Positions 1 through 8,173 of a stretch of DNA of 64,000 bases are shown one piece after another. The notes below the pieces were generated by a model. It saw nothing but the letters and a program-made list of their open reading frames with translations. It did no database searches and was not told the DNA's origin. Both the position numbers and the translations under genes were made by a program. The number at the start of each line of letters is the position of its first letter. Position 1 is the first letter of the stretch. The DNA is taken from NCBI RefSeq assembly GCF_023242315.1, contig NZ_JALLIY010000003.1, positions 248,001-312,000 on the forward strand, read 5' to 3'. This DNA is from Pseudomonas sp. MWU13-2105. Its GTDB lineage: Bacteria; Pseudomonadota; Gammaproteobacteria; Pseudomonadales; Pseudomonadaceae.

Positions 1-591
1 CAGGTAGTTGATCTGGGCAATCGGTGTATGTTCATACTCCAACATCTGCGCGCGCTTGAGTTGTGCGGCCGGCAGTTGGACCTGGGCCGGCTCAAGCGCC
101 AAGCCCAGGTGCTGCTCGACACTGTGCAACTGGGCCCGATGATCGGCATCGTCGCCGGGCAGGTTCTCCAGTGTCTGCGCCGTGTAGAGCACCATGTAGT
201 CGGCCACCAGTCCACGCCAGCTGATTTCGCTCGACGGCGCGGGTGTCTGCCAGGCCTGGAACAATCGGTCCGCGGCAATTCCCGCGACCATGAAGCTGGC
301 GGCCACGGCGAGAAAACCGCGCCGGCTCATCGGCGCCGCGGCTTCCCTTTCTGTCGGCAGGGCGTGCAGCATGGCCTCCAGGCGGGCCCGGGGCGCCTGT
401 TCGAGCAGTTCGCCATAGGCATCCTGGAACGGCAGGTCGCTGCGCATCAGCCACTCAAGACGCTCGGCCAGCGCTTCGTCATGGGCCAGGGCCGCCTCAA
501 TCCGGTTGCGCTCCTCGGCGCCCAGTTCGTCGTCGAGAAAGGCCACCAGTTGTTCATCCGTGGGGGTGTAGTGCGAACGCTGGTCAGTCAT
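1..591 (-). CDS. Anti-sigma factor (C-terminus cut by window edge)
   Basis: Reading down from an ATG at 591 the protein starts MTDQRSHYTPTDEQLVAFLD, has a glutamate-rich N-terminus typical of cytoplasmic zinc-finger-less anti-sigma domains, and then MSRRGFLAVAASFMVAGIAA at about residues 87-107, a single membrane segment. The rest would be periplasmic and the stop lies left of the window. The start overlaps the stop of the upstream ECF sigma gene as ATGA, so the two are translationally coupled. Known family role: an inner-membrane protein that holds its partner sigma factor until a signal arrives. The signal cannot be told from the sequence. The SRR motif before the hydrophobic stretch resembles a Tat signal, as in some FecR-like and other Tat-targeted regulators, but this is weak. 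Confidence 0.75.
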   Translation of the reverse strand, partial: MTDQRSHYTPTDEQLVAFLDDELGAEERNRIEAALAHDEALAERLEWLMRSDLPFQDAYGELLEQAPRARLEAMLHALPTEREAAAPMSRRGFLAVAASFMVAGIAADRLFQAWQTPAPSSEISWRGLVADYMVLYTAQTLENLPGDDADHRAQLHSVEQHLGLALEPAQVQLPAAQLKRAQMLEYEHTPIAQINYL

Positions 592-1085
592 CGCCGTTCT
601 CCGCTGTTTGTGCTGGGCACGGCACGCAACGGCGGATGTTCCGCCAGTTTCACGCGTGCGGCGGCCAGCCGGCTCATGACCGTACCGATGGGCACTTCGA
701 GCACCTGGGCCACTTCCTTGTAGGACAGGCCTTCGACGTAGGCGAGAAACACCGTTTCGCGCTGGGCATCGGGCAGGGCATCGACGCGCTTGATCACCTG
801 GGCAGCCAGTACGTGGGTCTGTACCACTTGCTCGCCGTCGAAGCTCAAGGCTTCGTCGGCATCGACCAGGCCCTGGCCACGGCGAACCCGCTGGGAGCGC
901 ACCTCATTGAGCCAGATCGAGTGCAGGATGCTCAGCAGCCAGCGGTCCATGCGCGTGCCCGAGACGAACTGCTCGCCGCGCTCCAGGGCGCGGACACAGG
1001 TAGCCTGCACCAGGTCCTCGGCGATATGGCGTTGGCGAGACAGCACCAGCGCGTAACGCCACAGGCGCGGCAGGTGCTCCCCCAT
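588..1085 (-). CDS. ECF-family RNA polymerase sigma factor
   Basis: 165 residues, the usual size of a minimal ECF sigma factor. Region 2 is seen around residues 5-60 (AEDLVQATCVRALERGEQF) and region 4 near residues 100-150, with the helix-turn-helix SYKEVAQVLEVPIGTVMSRL. It would direct RNA polymerase to a small regulon and be held by the anti-sigma factor encoded next to it, with which it overlaps by ATGA. It lies 54 bases after the TPR protein gene and probably shares its transcript. The ATG at 1085 has only a weak ribosome site. A good GGAGG lies further upstream at about 1121-1125 but is followed in this frame by GTC and ATC, not a normal start codon, so the true N-terminus could be about 11 residues longer. 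Confidence 0.88.
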   Translation of the reverse strand: MGEHLPRLWRYALVLSRQRHIAEDLVQATCVRALERGEQFVSGTRMDRWLLSILHSIWLNEVRSQRVRRGQGLVDADEALSFDGEQVVQTHVLAAQVIKRVDALPDAQRETVFLAYVEGLSYKEVAQVLEVPIGTVMSRLAAARVKLAEHPPLRAVPSTNSGERR

Positions 1086-1139
1086 CTCGGTGCGTATTTC
1101 CTTGTCGCTGGCGATGACAGCCTCCGTCTTTAACGGTGA

Positions 1140-1682
1140 TCAGCTTGGGATCGGGTGCGCGATGGCATTGGCCAGGTCTTCGTATTCTTCGCAACCGGTG
1201 CCGCAGAGCGACTTGATGCTCTGCAACTGGACCTGGGCCAGGTCGATGCGGCCTTTGATCACGTAGGCTTCGCCGAGGTATTCGCGGACCTGGGCGTAGT
1301 TCGGGTCCAGTTCCAGAGCCTGCAGATAGTAGCCGATGCCTTCGTCGGTGCGACCCAGTTTACGCGTGGCATAGCCGCGATAGTTCAGGGCCTTGGCGGT
1401 GTTGGGTTGCTTGAGGGTGTCGAGCAGGTCCAGGGCCGCCTGGTACTCGCCGTTCTTGGCCAGGCGGTAGGCATAGTCGGTGCGGTCTTCATCAGGCGTC
1501 AGGCTGCTGACAAACGGGACGCAAGCCTTTTTCGCCTTGTTCCATACTTGCCCCTTGGGGCAGGTCGGTGGCATGGACTCCGGCTTTTCGCCCGAAGCCA
1601 ATGCCGGCGTGCTCGACAGCGCCCCGGCCAGGCAACTGGCGAGCAGGAAGGGAACCGCGAAGGTGGCTTTACGAATGCTCAT
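1140..1682 (-). CDS. Secreted tetratricopeptide-repeat protein
   Basis: 180 residues. A signal peptide is clear (hydrophobic residues 9-28, cleavage near PALA-SGEK), so the protein is periplasmic or secreted. Residues 68-165 form about three TPR units (YAYRLAKNGEYQAALDLLD, ALNYRGYATRKLGRTDEGIG, AQVREYLGEAYVIKGRID). Four cysteines, in pairs near residues 41/53 and 160/164, could form disulfides. It is the first gene of an operon with an ECF sigma factor and its anti-sigma factor. TPR proteins usually mediate protein contacts, so it may be the sigma regulon's effector or part of signal sensing; that is inference. Confidence 0.85.
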   Translation of the reverse strand: MSIRKATFAVPFLLASCLAGALSSTPALASGEKPESMPPTCPKGQVWNKAKKACVPFVSSLTPDEDRTDYAYRLAKNGEYQAALDLLDTLKQPNTAKALNYRGYATRKLGRTDEGIGYYLQALELDPNYAQVREYLGEAYVIKGRIDLAQVQLQSIKSLCGTGCEEYEDLANAIAHPIPS

Positions 1683-1838
1683 CGGTAATGCTCCGGTATC
1701 TGTTGGCTGGTAAACGCTGTTGCGTCGGGTTTTATTCGCTGCTGCTGGAATTTATTGACCAAGGCCTGTCGCCAGGCGGTCGTGACAGTTGTTATCGAGT
1801 GAACACCTGGTGTTGCGGATTTATTCATTGCAGCAGAA

Positions 1839-1863
1839 AAAAATCGCCCAGCGGGCGATTTTT
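1839..1863. terminator. Bidirectional intrinsic terminator
   Basis: AAAAATCGCCC and GGGCGATTTTT pair over a 3-base loop, giving a strong hairpin with T runs on both strands. It lies downstream of the DUF1348 gene (minus strand) and upstream of the TPR-sigma operon, so it mainly ends the DUF1348 transcript. Confidence 0.8.
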
Positions 1864-1872
1864 GCTGAAGGC

Positions 1873-1901
1873 GCTCATTCCCAGCCAAGGCGGGAATGAG
1901 C
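1873..1901. repeat. Perfect 10-bp inverted repeat
   Basis: GCTCATTCCC and GGGAATGAGC flank a 9-base loop directly after the stop of the DUF1348 gene. It can fold in the mRNA ahead of the terminator at 1839-1863, perhaps as a 3' stabilising hairpin. Confidence 0.5.
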
Positions 1902-1911
1902 GGGGCAGGAG

Positions 1912-2391
1912 TTACAGGCCCAGATCCGAGAGCCCTGGATGATCGTCCGGACGCCGGCCCAGCGGCCAATGGAACTTGCGCTCCTCAGCCTTGATCGGCA
2001 TGTCGTTGATACAGGCGTAACGGTTGGACATCAGGCCGTTCTGGTCGAATTCCCAGTTTTCGTTGCCGTAGGAGCGGAACCAGTTGCCCGAGTCGTCATG
2101 CCACTCATAGGCGTAGCGCACGGCGATACGGTTGTCGGTAAAGGCCCAGAGCTCCTTGATCAGGCGGTACTCCAGTTCCTTGGCCCATTTACGGCTCAGG
2201 AAAGCCTTGGCTTCCTCGCGGTTGTGGGCAAACTCGGCCCGGTTGCGCCATTGGGTGTCCAGGGTATAGGCCAGGGACACGCGCTCCGGGTCGCGGGAAT
2301 TCCAGCCGTCTTCGGCCAGGCGGACCTTCTGGATCGCCGATTCACGGGAGAAGGGAGGAAGTGGCGGGCGAACGTCAGCGTCAGATGACAT
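1912..2391 (-). CDS. DUF1348 / NTF2-like protein
   Basis: 159 residues, the normal length for DUF1348 (SnoaL/NTF2-like fold). Family features seen are the N-terminal [17 protein letters not shown], the central WRNRAEF and [43 protein letters not shown] region (positions about 2070-2230), and the aromatic ending [10 protein letters not shown]. No signal peptide. The NTF2 fold makes small cone-shaped pockets, and members are often small enzymes or binding proteins of unknown substrate. It follows the TetR-type regulator on the same strand after 115 bases, so it may be that regulator's target. The exact function is unknown. Confidence 0.85.
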   Translation of the reverse strand: MSSDADVRPPLPPFSRESAIQKVRLAEDGWNSRDPERVSLAYTLDTQWRNRAEFAHNREEAKAFLSRKWAKELEYRLIKELWAFTDNRIAVRYAYEWHDDSGNWFRSYGNENWEFDQNGLMSNRYACINDMPIKAEERKFHWPLGRRPDDHPGLSDLGL

Positions 2392-2506
2392 GGCAATGTC
2401 TCCAATTGAGTAGGGTTCAGGCTAGTTGTGTCGCGCTTGGCTCAAGCGGTCGCGGGCCCGTCGGCCACTCGCTCATCCAGAGCGTAGTGGCGATCCGGGA
2501 CGCGAC

Positions 2507-3070
2507 TCAGAGCGCCAATAACGTTCGCGCCATGCATTGCGCATTATCGGCTGCACCGGGGTCACCCATGACAAGTGCAACGGTAATGGCGCCGTCGATC
2601 AGGATCAGCAACTGTTTGCCGGTTGCCTGGGGATCGGCGATGCCATGTGCTTCACAGAGCTCGACCACATAGTCGAGCAACTTCTGTTTGTGTTCCTTGG
2701 CCAGTTGACGCACCGGGTCCCGCGGATCGCCGGTTTCGCCGGCGGTGTTGATAAAGGCGCAGCCGCGAAAGCCCTCGCTGGCGAACCAGTCGCCCAGCAC
2801 GCTGAACAGGGCGAGCAGGCGCTCGCCGGAACTGGCGGCCCGCTCGACTTCGCCGCGATACCACTGCATCCAGCGGATATCCCGACGGCGCAAGGCTTCC
2901 AGGGTCAGATCGTCCTTGGTGCCGAAGTACTTGTAGAGGCTTTTGCGCGCTACGCCTGAGGTGCGCACCAGCAGATCGATGCCGGTGGCATGGATGCCAC
3001 TTTGATAGATCAACTGCTCGGCGGTATCCAGCAGGGTTTCGCGGGTCTGGTTCGGAGTGATTTCGTTCAT
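2507..3070 (-). CDS. TetR/AcrR-family transcriptional regulator
   Basis: 187 residues from the ATG at 3070. An N-terminal helix-turn-helix (RETLLDTAEQLIYQSGIHATG, then VARKSLYKYFGTKDDLTLEAL, both split here) is followed by a ligand-binding domain with GDWFASEGFRGCAFINTAGE, a pattern of the YxaF/LmrA-like C-terminal subgroup. A longer frame reaches an ATG at 3106, but a perfect palindrome GAACGATCGTTC at 3084-3095 lies between the two, which fits better as an operator upstream of the start at 3070. Probably a repressor of itself and perhaps of the DUF1348 gene downstream. Ligand unknown. Confidence 0.87.
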   Translation of the reverse strand: MNEITPNQTRETLLDTAEQLIYQSGIHATGIDLLVRTSGVARKSLYKYFGTKDDLTLEALRRRDIRWMQWYRGEVERAASSGERLLALFSVLGDWFASEGFRGCAFINTAGETGDPRDPVRQLAKEHKQKLLDYVVELCEAHGIADPQATGKQLLILIDGAITVALVMGDPGAADNAQCMARTLLAL

Positions 3071-3083
3071 GGGAAAGAGAGTA

Positions 3084-3095
3084 GAACGATCGTTC
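3084..3095. promoter_or_regulatory. Palindromic operator, likely for the TetR regulator
   Basis: GAACGATCGTTC is a perfect 12-bp palindrome, with imperfect symmetry extending one or two bases further, 13 bases before the TetR start codon. This is the usual place and form of a TetR autoregulatory site. Binding is inferred. Confidence 0.55.
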
Positions 3096-3266
3096 TCCGT
3101 GGTCAATCGTCTTTTCGAAATAAACTTCGAAGGGTGAGAGGGGGCAGTCGGCGAGCGCTTGCTCGAACCACTTCAGGTTGGCGGCAAAGCCCTCTTCGAA
3201 GGCGCGTCCGCGGGCGGCGCATGGTGTAGACTTACCGATCCTTCGCATTCGACCCTAGCGAGCCCT

Positions 3267-4610
3267 ATGCCGTCGCTCTTCAAACGCTCCCTGTTGCCCA
3301 AGCTGCGCAGCTTCCCCCTGGCTGCCGAGGCCTTGACCATCCTGCCGTCGGCCGCCGAGTTCCGGCGTTGCCTGCTGGAGAAGATCGCCGGTGCCCGGCA
3401 GCGCATCACGCTGGTGGCGTTGTACCTGCAGGAAGACGAAGCCGGCCAGGAAATCCTCGATGCCCTGCATGCGGCCAAGGCGGCCCGTCCGGAGCTGGAT
3501 ATCGTCGTGGTGGTGGACTGGCTGCGGGCCCAGCGTGGCCTGATCGGGGCCGGCAAGCAGCCGGGCAACAGCGCCTGGTACCAGGCGCAAACCCGCGACC
3601 ACGCGACGCAAGTGCCGATCTATGGGGTGCCGGTGCAAACCCGCGAACTGTTCGGCGTGCTGCATCTCAAGGGTTTCGTGATCGACGATTGCGTGATCTA
3701 CAGCGGTGCCAGCCTGAACAACGTCTACCTGCACAAGTTCGACAAATACCGCTTCGATCGTTACCACCTGCTGCACAACGCCGCCCTGGCCGACTCCATG
3801 CAGGGGTTGGTGCGCAACGAGTTGCTGGCCTCCCGGGCGGTACGCCGTCTCGACGTTCCGGAGCTGCCGACCACCCGTAGCCTGCGCGGCGATATCGGTG
3901 ATTTGCGCAGCCGCCTGAAGAAGGCCGGCTATGACACCTCGGCCGGCGGTGAGCCGACCTTCGGCCTGTCGGTCAGCCCGATCGTGGGCTTGGGCAAGAA
4001 CAACCCGTTGAACCGTCTGGTCTGCGAACTGATCGCCTCCAGCCAGCAGCAACTGAGCATCTGCACGCCGTATTTCAACCTGCCGCTGGCGGTGACCCGG
4101 GAAATCAACCGGGCTCTGGAGCGCGGGGTGAAGATCGACATCATCGTCGGCGACAAGACCGCCAACGACTTCTATATCCCGCCGAGCCAGCCGTTCAAGG
4201 TGATTGCCGCCTTGCCCTATCTCTATGAGATCAGCCTGCGGCGCTTCGCCAAGCGTCACCAGGCGGTGATCGACAGCGGGCAACTGAACCTGCACCTGTG
4301 GCGTGACGGCGACAACACCTATCATCTCAAGGGCATGTGGGTCGACGAGCGTTACACCTTGTTGACCGGGAACAATCTCAATCCGCGGGCGTTCCGGCTG
4401 GACCTGGAGAATGCCTTGCTGATCGACGATCCGCGGCGCGAGTTGCTGCAGATGCGCGAGAAGGAGTTGGCCCAGATCATGGAGAATACCCGGCGGATCG
4501 ACAGCTTCAAGGATCTGGAAACCCTGATGGACTATCCGGAAGCGGTGGGCAAGTTCCTGCGGCGGGTCAGTCGGGTGCGGATCGAGCGGTTGTTGTATCG
4601 GATGTTGTAA
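3267..4610 (+). CDS. pssA: CDP-diacylglycerol-serine O-phosphatidyltransferase
   Basis: 447 residues from the ATG at 3267 (MPSLFKRSLLPKLRSF). It makes phosphatidylserine from CDP-diacylglycerol and L-serine, the step leading to phosphatidylethanolamine, at the inner face of the membrane. It is the phospholipase-D-like (type I) enzyme: two HKD motifs are visible, HLKGFVIDDCVIYSGASLNN and HLKGMWVDERYTLLTGNNLN, each with the HxK and downstream D/N. Length agrees with E. coli PssA (451). No membrane segment, as expected for this peripheral enzyme. An upstream in-frame extension to 3159 lacks a ribosome site and family similarity, so it was not used. Confidence 0.95.
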   Translation: MPSLFKRSLLPKLRSFPLAAEALTILPSAAEFRRCLLEKIAGARQRITLVALYLQEDEAGQEILDALHAAKAARPELDIVVVVDWLRAQRGLIGAGKQPGNSAWYQAQTRDHATQVPIYGVPVQTRELFGVLHLKGFVIDDCVIYSGASLNNVYLHKFDKYRFDRYHLLHNAALADSMQGLVRNELLASRAVRRLDVPELPTTRSLRGDIGDLRSRLKKAGYDTSAGGEPTFGLSVSPIVGLGKNNPLNRLVCELIASSQQQLSICTPYFNLPLAVTREINRALERGVKIDIIVGDKTANDFYIPPSQPFKVIAALPYLYEISLRRFAKRHQAVIDSGQLNLHLWRDGDNTYHLKGMWVDERYTLLTGNNLNPRAFRLDLENALLIDDPRRELLQMREKELAQIMENTRRIDSFKDLETLMDYPEAVGKFLRRVSRVRIERLLYRML

Positions 4611-4612
4611 GG

Positions 4613-4640
4613 CAGGGGGAAGACAGGGGGAAGACAGGGG
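4613..4640 (+). repeat. 11-bp tandem repeat, 2.5 copies
   Basis: The unit CAGGGGGAAGA is repeated without change at 4613-4623 and 4624-4634, then partly at 4635-4640, right after the pssA stop. It contains no T-rich tail, so it is not a terminator. Confidence 0.75.
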
Positions 4641-4655
4641 TACCGCGTTATCGTT

Positions 4656-4747
4656 CATCGCGAGCAAGCTTGCTCCTACGGTATCGGGTCGTTCGCGATA
4701 GCGAGTTCAACCGAACCATTGTAGGAGCCAGCTTGGCGATGGGGCCA
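4656..4747. repeat. REP element pair (inverted)
   Basis: Two copies of the Pseudomonas REP core (CGCGAGCAAGCTTGCTCCTAC and, reversed, GTAGGAGCCAGCTTGGCGATGG; each quoted core is partial) face each other between convergent genes pssA and efeM-like. Confidence 0.75.
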
Positions 4748-4785
4748 TCCCAGGCGATATCAATCCCCCGGGATGAATACCGGCC

Positions 4786-5610
4786 TCAGTTCAGGCCCAG
4801 CTTGCCACGCAGGGTCGACAGGTCTTCGGCCAGGGTCGTGACCGGCCCCACCAGGGCCTTGCGGTCGGCTTCCTTGACCTTGTCATAGGTTTCGAAACCG
4901 CCGTCCTTGGTCTTGTACTTGGCCAGGATCTTGTCCACGGCGGCAAAGTTCTTGTCCACCTTGGCGGCGAAGGCCTTGTCCTGCTTCTCGATCTGCGGAC
5001 GGAACAGGTCGACAATTTTCTTCGCGCCGTCGATGTTGCCCTGGAAGTCATACAGGTCGGTGTGGCTGTAACGGTCTTCTTCACCGGAGATCTTGGTCGC
5101 GGCCACTTCCTCCAGCAGCGCCGCGGCACCGCCGACGACCTTCTCGGGTGGGAAGGTCAGGCCGGCGACGCGGGTCTGCAGGTCCTTGACGTCCTTGTTC
5201 AGGCCATCAGCCAGGGCGCCGAGGCCGTCGGTGGTGTTTTCCGAGAACAGGCTGTATTCGATACGATGGAAACCGGTGAAGTCTTCAGCTTTCACACCTT
5301 TTTCATGGTCGTTGACGCGGGAGTCGATGGCGCCGTCCAGGTCATTGAACAGCTCGGCGATCGGCTCGATCTTCTCGTAGTGCACGCGAGTCGGGGCATA
5401 GAGCTTCTTGGCGGTGGCCAGGTCGCCTTTCTTCACGGCGTCGGTGAATTGCTGGGTCTTGCTGGCCAGCTCATCGAGTTCGGCGGTCACGTAGATCTTG
5501 TAGTCGGACACCGGGCCCACCAGATCCAGCGGTGCGGTGGCCGCGAAAGCCGAAAGCGGCGTGTGGAGCAAGCCAAGGGCCAACAACAAAGCAAGAGGCG
5601 ACTTCTTCAT
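4786..5610 (-). CDS. Periplasmic M75 (imelysin/EfeM-type) iron-uptake protein
   Basis: 274 residues with a signal peptide ending near AFA-ATAP. The rest is one M75/imelysin domain carrying the HxxE metal motif in [10 protein letters not shown] (about residue 112) and [16 protein letters not shown]. It lacks the N-terminal cupredoxin domain of classical EfeO, so it corresponds to the EfeM form. It is the last gene of the run efeU-efeO-efeB on the minus strand, 25 bases after efeB, and so probably belongs to the same operon. Expected role: periplasmic binding of iron for the EfeU permease. A second M75 protein in the same operon is a duplication of function worth noting. Confidence 0.9.
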   Translation of the reverse strand: MKKSPLALLLALGLLHTPLSAFAATAPLDLVGPVSDYKIYVTAELDELASKTQQFTDAVKKGDLATAKKLYAPTRVHYEKIEPIAELFNDLDGAIDSRVNDHEKGVKAEDFTGFHRIEYSLFSENTTDGLGALADGLNKDVKDLQTRVAGLTFPPEKVVGGAAALLEEVAATKISGEEDRYSHTDLYDFQGNIDGAKKIVDLFRPQIEKQDKAFAAKVDKNFAAVDKILAKYKTKDGGFETYDKVKEADRKALVGPVTTLAEDLSTLRGKLGLN

Positions 5611-5635
5611 GGGACGTTTCCTGGTGAGTTAAGGG

Positions 5636-6952
5636 TCAAGCAGTGGTTTTTTGTTTTGCAGCTGAAAGCAACGAGCGACCGATAAAGTCCTGATCGCCAG
5701 TGACGCCCGGCAGGGTGAAGAAGTAGCCGCCGCCGATAGGCTTGAGGTATTCCTCCAGGGGCTCGCCGTTGAGCCGGGTTTGTACGGCGATAAAGCCTTG
5801 CGCCAGATCCGCCTGGTAACAGATGAACAGCAGGCCCATTTCCAGCTGGCCGTTCTTGCTCACGCCATTGGAGTAGTTGAAAGGCCGCCGCAGGATCAGG
5901 TTGCGTTGGGTTTCGGCGGTGCGCGGGTTGGCCAGGCGGATATGCGCATCGAGCTTGGTCAGCTTGCCTTCCGGGTCCTTGCTGTAGTCGGGGACCTGGG
6001 TTTCCTTCTCGCCATCCATGGGCGCGCCAGTGGTCTTGATTCGGCCGATGATGCTTTGCTGTTCCTGCAGCGGCGTGCGGTCCCAGCGTTCCACCAGGTT
6101 GCGGATGATCCGCACCGCCTGGTAGCTGCCGGCCACGGCCCAGGCCGGTTCGTTGGCCCCGGGCTGGACCCATACGATGCGGTCCATGGCGCTGCTATCG
6201 TTGGAGTCGGGGTTGGCCGAGCCGTCGCGGAAGCCGAGGAAGTTGCGCGCGCTCTGGGCCGGTTCGCCGGCCTTGAGCGGTGCCTGGGCCGGTACCGTGC
6301 CTTCCTGTTTCCAACGCACCAGCAGCAGGTCCGGGGTGTTCTTGACGATATCGCGCAGGGCGTGGATGTTGGTGTCCGGGGTGTTCGAGCAGAACTGGAT
6401 GCTCAGGTCGCCGTGGCACAGCTCCGGCTGCAGTGCGTCGTTGGGAAAACCGACCATGCGGATCAACTGCTTGGGCTTGACGCCGGCCAGGCCGTAGCGC
6501 TCGTCGAACAGCGACTCGCCCACCGCCACGGTGATGGTCAGGTTGTCCGGGGTGACCACCGGGCCGAGAATCCCGGAGTCCAGCGGCGGCAGCTTCTCAT
6601 CGACCTGTTTCACCGCACCGCCGCTCATCAGGAAGGCGATTCGCTTGTTCAGGGTGCGGAACAGGCGTTCGAGTTCATCACTGTCGCTGGCCAGGACGTC
6701 GAAGGAGACGATCATGCCGGCGGCCGGACGCGGGGTGACGATCCCGGTCTGGTGCTTGCCATGGAAGTCGTGGCGGTCCTGGGTCTTGTCGCTGCTTGGC
6801 GCTTCGGTGACCTGGGCTGGCGCCTGGCTGGCGGCCATCGCCGGGCAGCTCAGGGCGCTACCGGCCAGGGCGGCACCGGCCACCCCCATGCCCAGCAGGA
6901 CACGACGGCGTTGGGCGGAAAATTCGGCGTTGTGCTGTTCTGAATCGCTCAT
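5636..6952 (-). CDS. efeB: Deferrochelatase/dye-decolourising peroxidase EfeB
   Basis: 438 residues. An N-terminal twin-arginine signal is visible (QRRRVLLGMGVAGAALAG), as in E. coli EfeB, so it is exported folded with heme. The Dyp-peroxidase signature GFRDGSANP is present, with the distal aspartate, and the proximal histidine is probably in the DAHIRLANPR stretch. Role in the family: periplasmic heme peroxidase thought to oxidise Fe(II) or release iron from heme for EfeUO. It lies 19 bases after efeO. Length matches other EfeB proteins (about 423). Confidence 0.95.
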   Translation of the reverse strand: MSDSEQHNAEFSAQRRRVLLGMGVAGAALAGSALSCPAMAASQAPAQVTEAPSSDKTQDRHDFHGKHQTGIVTPRPAAGMIVSFDVLASDSDELERLFRTLNKRIAFLMSGGAVKQVDEKLPPLDSGILGPVVTPDNLTITVAVGESLFDERYGLAGVKPKQLIRMVGFPNDALQPELCHGDLSIQFCSNTPDTNIHALRDIVKNTPDLLLVRWKQEGTVPAQAPLKAGEPAQSARNFLGFRDGSANPDSNDSSAMDRIVWVQPGANEPAWAVAGSYQAVRIIRNLVERWDRTPLQEQQSIIGRIKTTGAPMDGEKETQVPDYSKDPEGKLTKLDAHIRLANPRTAETQRNLILRRPFNYSNGVSKNGQLEMGLLFICYQADLAQGFIAVQTRLNGEPLEEYLKPIGGGYFFTLPGVTGDQDFIGRSLLSAAKQKTTA

Positions 6953-6971
6953 GTTCGTATCGTCTGCTTGG

Positions 6972-8165
6972 TTACAGGCCGGAAAGGCCTAGGGCGGGAT
7001 CGATTCCATCGAGTGCATCGGCCAGGGCCTTGGCCTTGTCGCTGATCTGCTGGCGTTGCGCGGCACTCACGGTGTCGTAGGTGACATAGTCGTTGGCGTC
7101 GCGCAGGCCGTTGAATTCGGCGTCCAGGGCCGTGGCGGCGCTGTCGATCTTCACCAGCAGCTCGCCGGATGACTTGACCAGCAGCGGCCGCATCAGGTCG
7201 ATGACCTTTTGCGCGGCTTGCAGGTTGGCGGCGAAGCCGTTCAGGTCGACATGGCTATAGCGCTCTTCTTCACCGCCGCTGGCACGGGTATCGGCCATGC
7301 TGCGCAGATTGCGCACGACAATGCTGACCAGTTGTTCCGGCGGCAGCGACTGCGCCAGCAATTGTTGCTTGAGGCTGGCGACATCGGCTTGCAGGCGCTG
7401 GACGACCGGCACCAGGCCGTCGACGCTGCGTTGTTGGAACAGGCCGTACTCGATGCGGTGGAAGCCGCCGAAGCCCGGGTCCTGCTCGCGTTTTTCGTAA
7501 TAGTCGGCGCGGGCGTTGATCGTGTTGTCCAGCTCGGCGAGACGCTGGGCGGCCGGGGCCAGACGCTGATAGGCGGCACGGGCCGGGGCATAGAGCGCCT
7601 GGGCCTGGGTCAGGTCGCCGGCGGCGATCGCCTGCTCCAGGGCGTCGACCGCCTTGATCAGCGCGATGCCCTGGCTGCTCAGGTAGACCCGGAACTCCGA
7701 CAGTGGACCGATAAAGGCGGTCATCGACGGACGTGCCTTGGCCGCGGCCTCGGAAGCGGCGGTAGGGCTGACGTGCAAGGTCCCGCGCGGATTGCTCAGC
7801 AGCCCACAGGTAATCACGTAATCGCCGGGTTGCAGGTTGGCATTGATCACCTGGCTGAGGCCCGGGGCGATGTTCTCGCGCTCTTCGAGCACCAGCACAC
7901 CGTCGAGGATTTCCCACTCGACCGCGCGTTGCGAGCTGTTGAGGATACGGAAGCTGTTTGGCCCAGCCGCCACGCTCAGGGCATTCGGCTCGCAGCCGTG
8001 GGCCTGGATGGTCACGCTGATTTCGTTGTGATGGGCCTGACGCTTGCCCGCGGCCAGTTGCGAGGCGTAATAGAACAGCCCGCCGGCCGCGATCATCACG
8101 ATCACCGAGCCGGCTACCGCCCAGCGCAAGGCCTGGGGCGGTTTGCCAGTTGCAGGGTTGGACAT
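6972..8165 (-). CDS. efeO: Iron-uptake protein EfeO (cupredoxin + M75)
   Basis: 397 residues from the ATG at 8165 (MSNPATGKPPQALRWAVAGS). A hydrophobic segment at about 17-35 acts as signal or anchor. Residues about 45-130 are a cupredoxin domain (ISVTIQAHGCEPNALSV, then VITCGLLSNPRGTLHV), and about 145-390 an M75 domain with HxxE in GFHRIEYGLF. Classical EfeO has this same architecture; it delivers iron to EfeU. The reading frame runs open further upstream over efeU, but that part is only the shadow of efeU. Gap to efeU is 8 bases. Confidence 0.95.
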   Translation of the reverse strand: MSNPATGKPPQALRWAVAGSVIVMIAAGGLFYYASQLAAGKRQAHHNEISVTIQAHGCEPNALSVAAGPNSFRILNSSQRAVEWEILDGVLVLEERENIAPGLSQVINANLQPGDYVITCGLLSNPRGTLHVSPTAASEAAAKARPSMTAFIGPLSEFRVYLSSQGIALIKAVDALEQAIAAGDLTQAQALYAPARAAYQRLAPAAQRLAELDNTINARADYYEKREQDPGFGGFHRIEYGLFQQRSVDGLVPVVQRLQADVASLKQQLLAQSLPPEQLVSIVVRNLRSMADTRASGGEEERYSHVDLNGFAANLQAAQKVIDLMRPLLVKSSGELLVKIDSAATALDAEFNGLRDANDYVTYDTVSAAQRQQISDKAKALADALDGIDPALGLSGL

Positions 8166-8173
8166 GGGGAACC

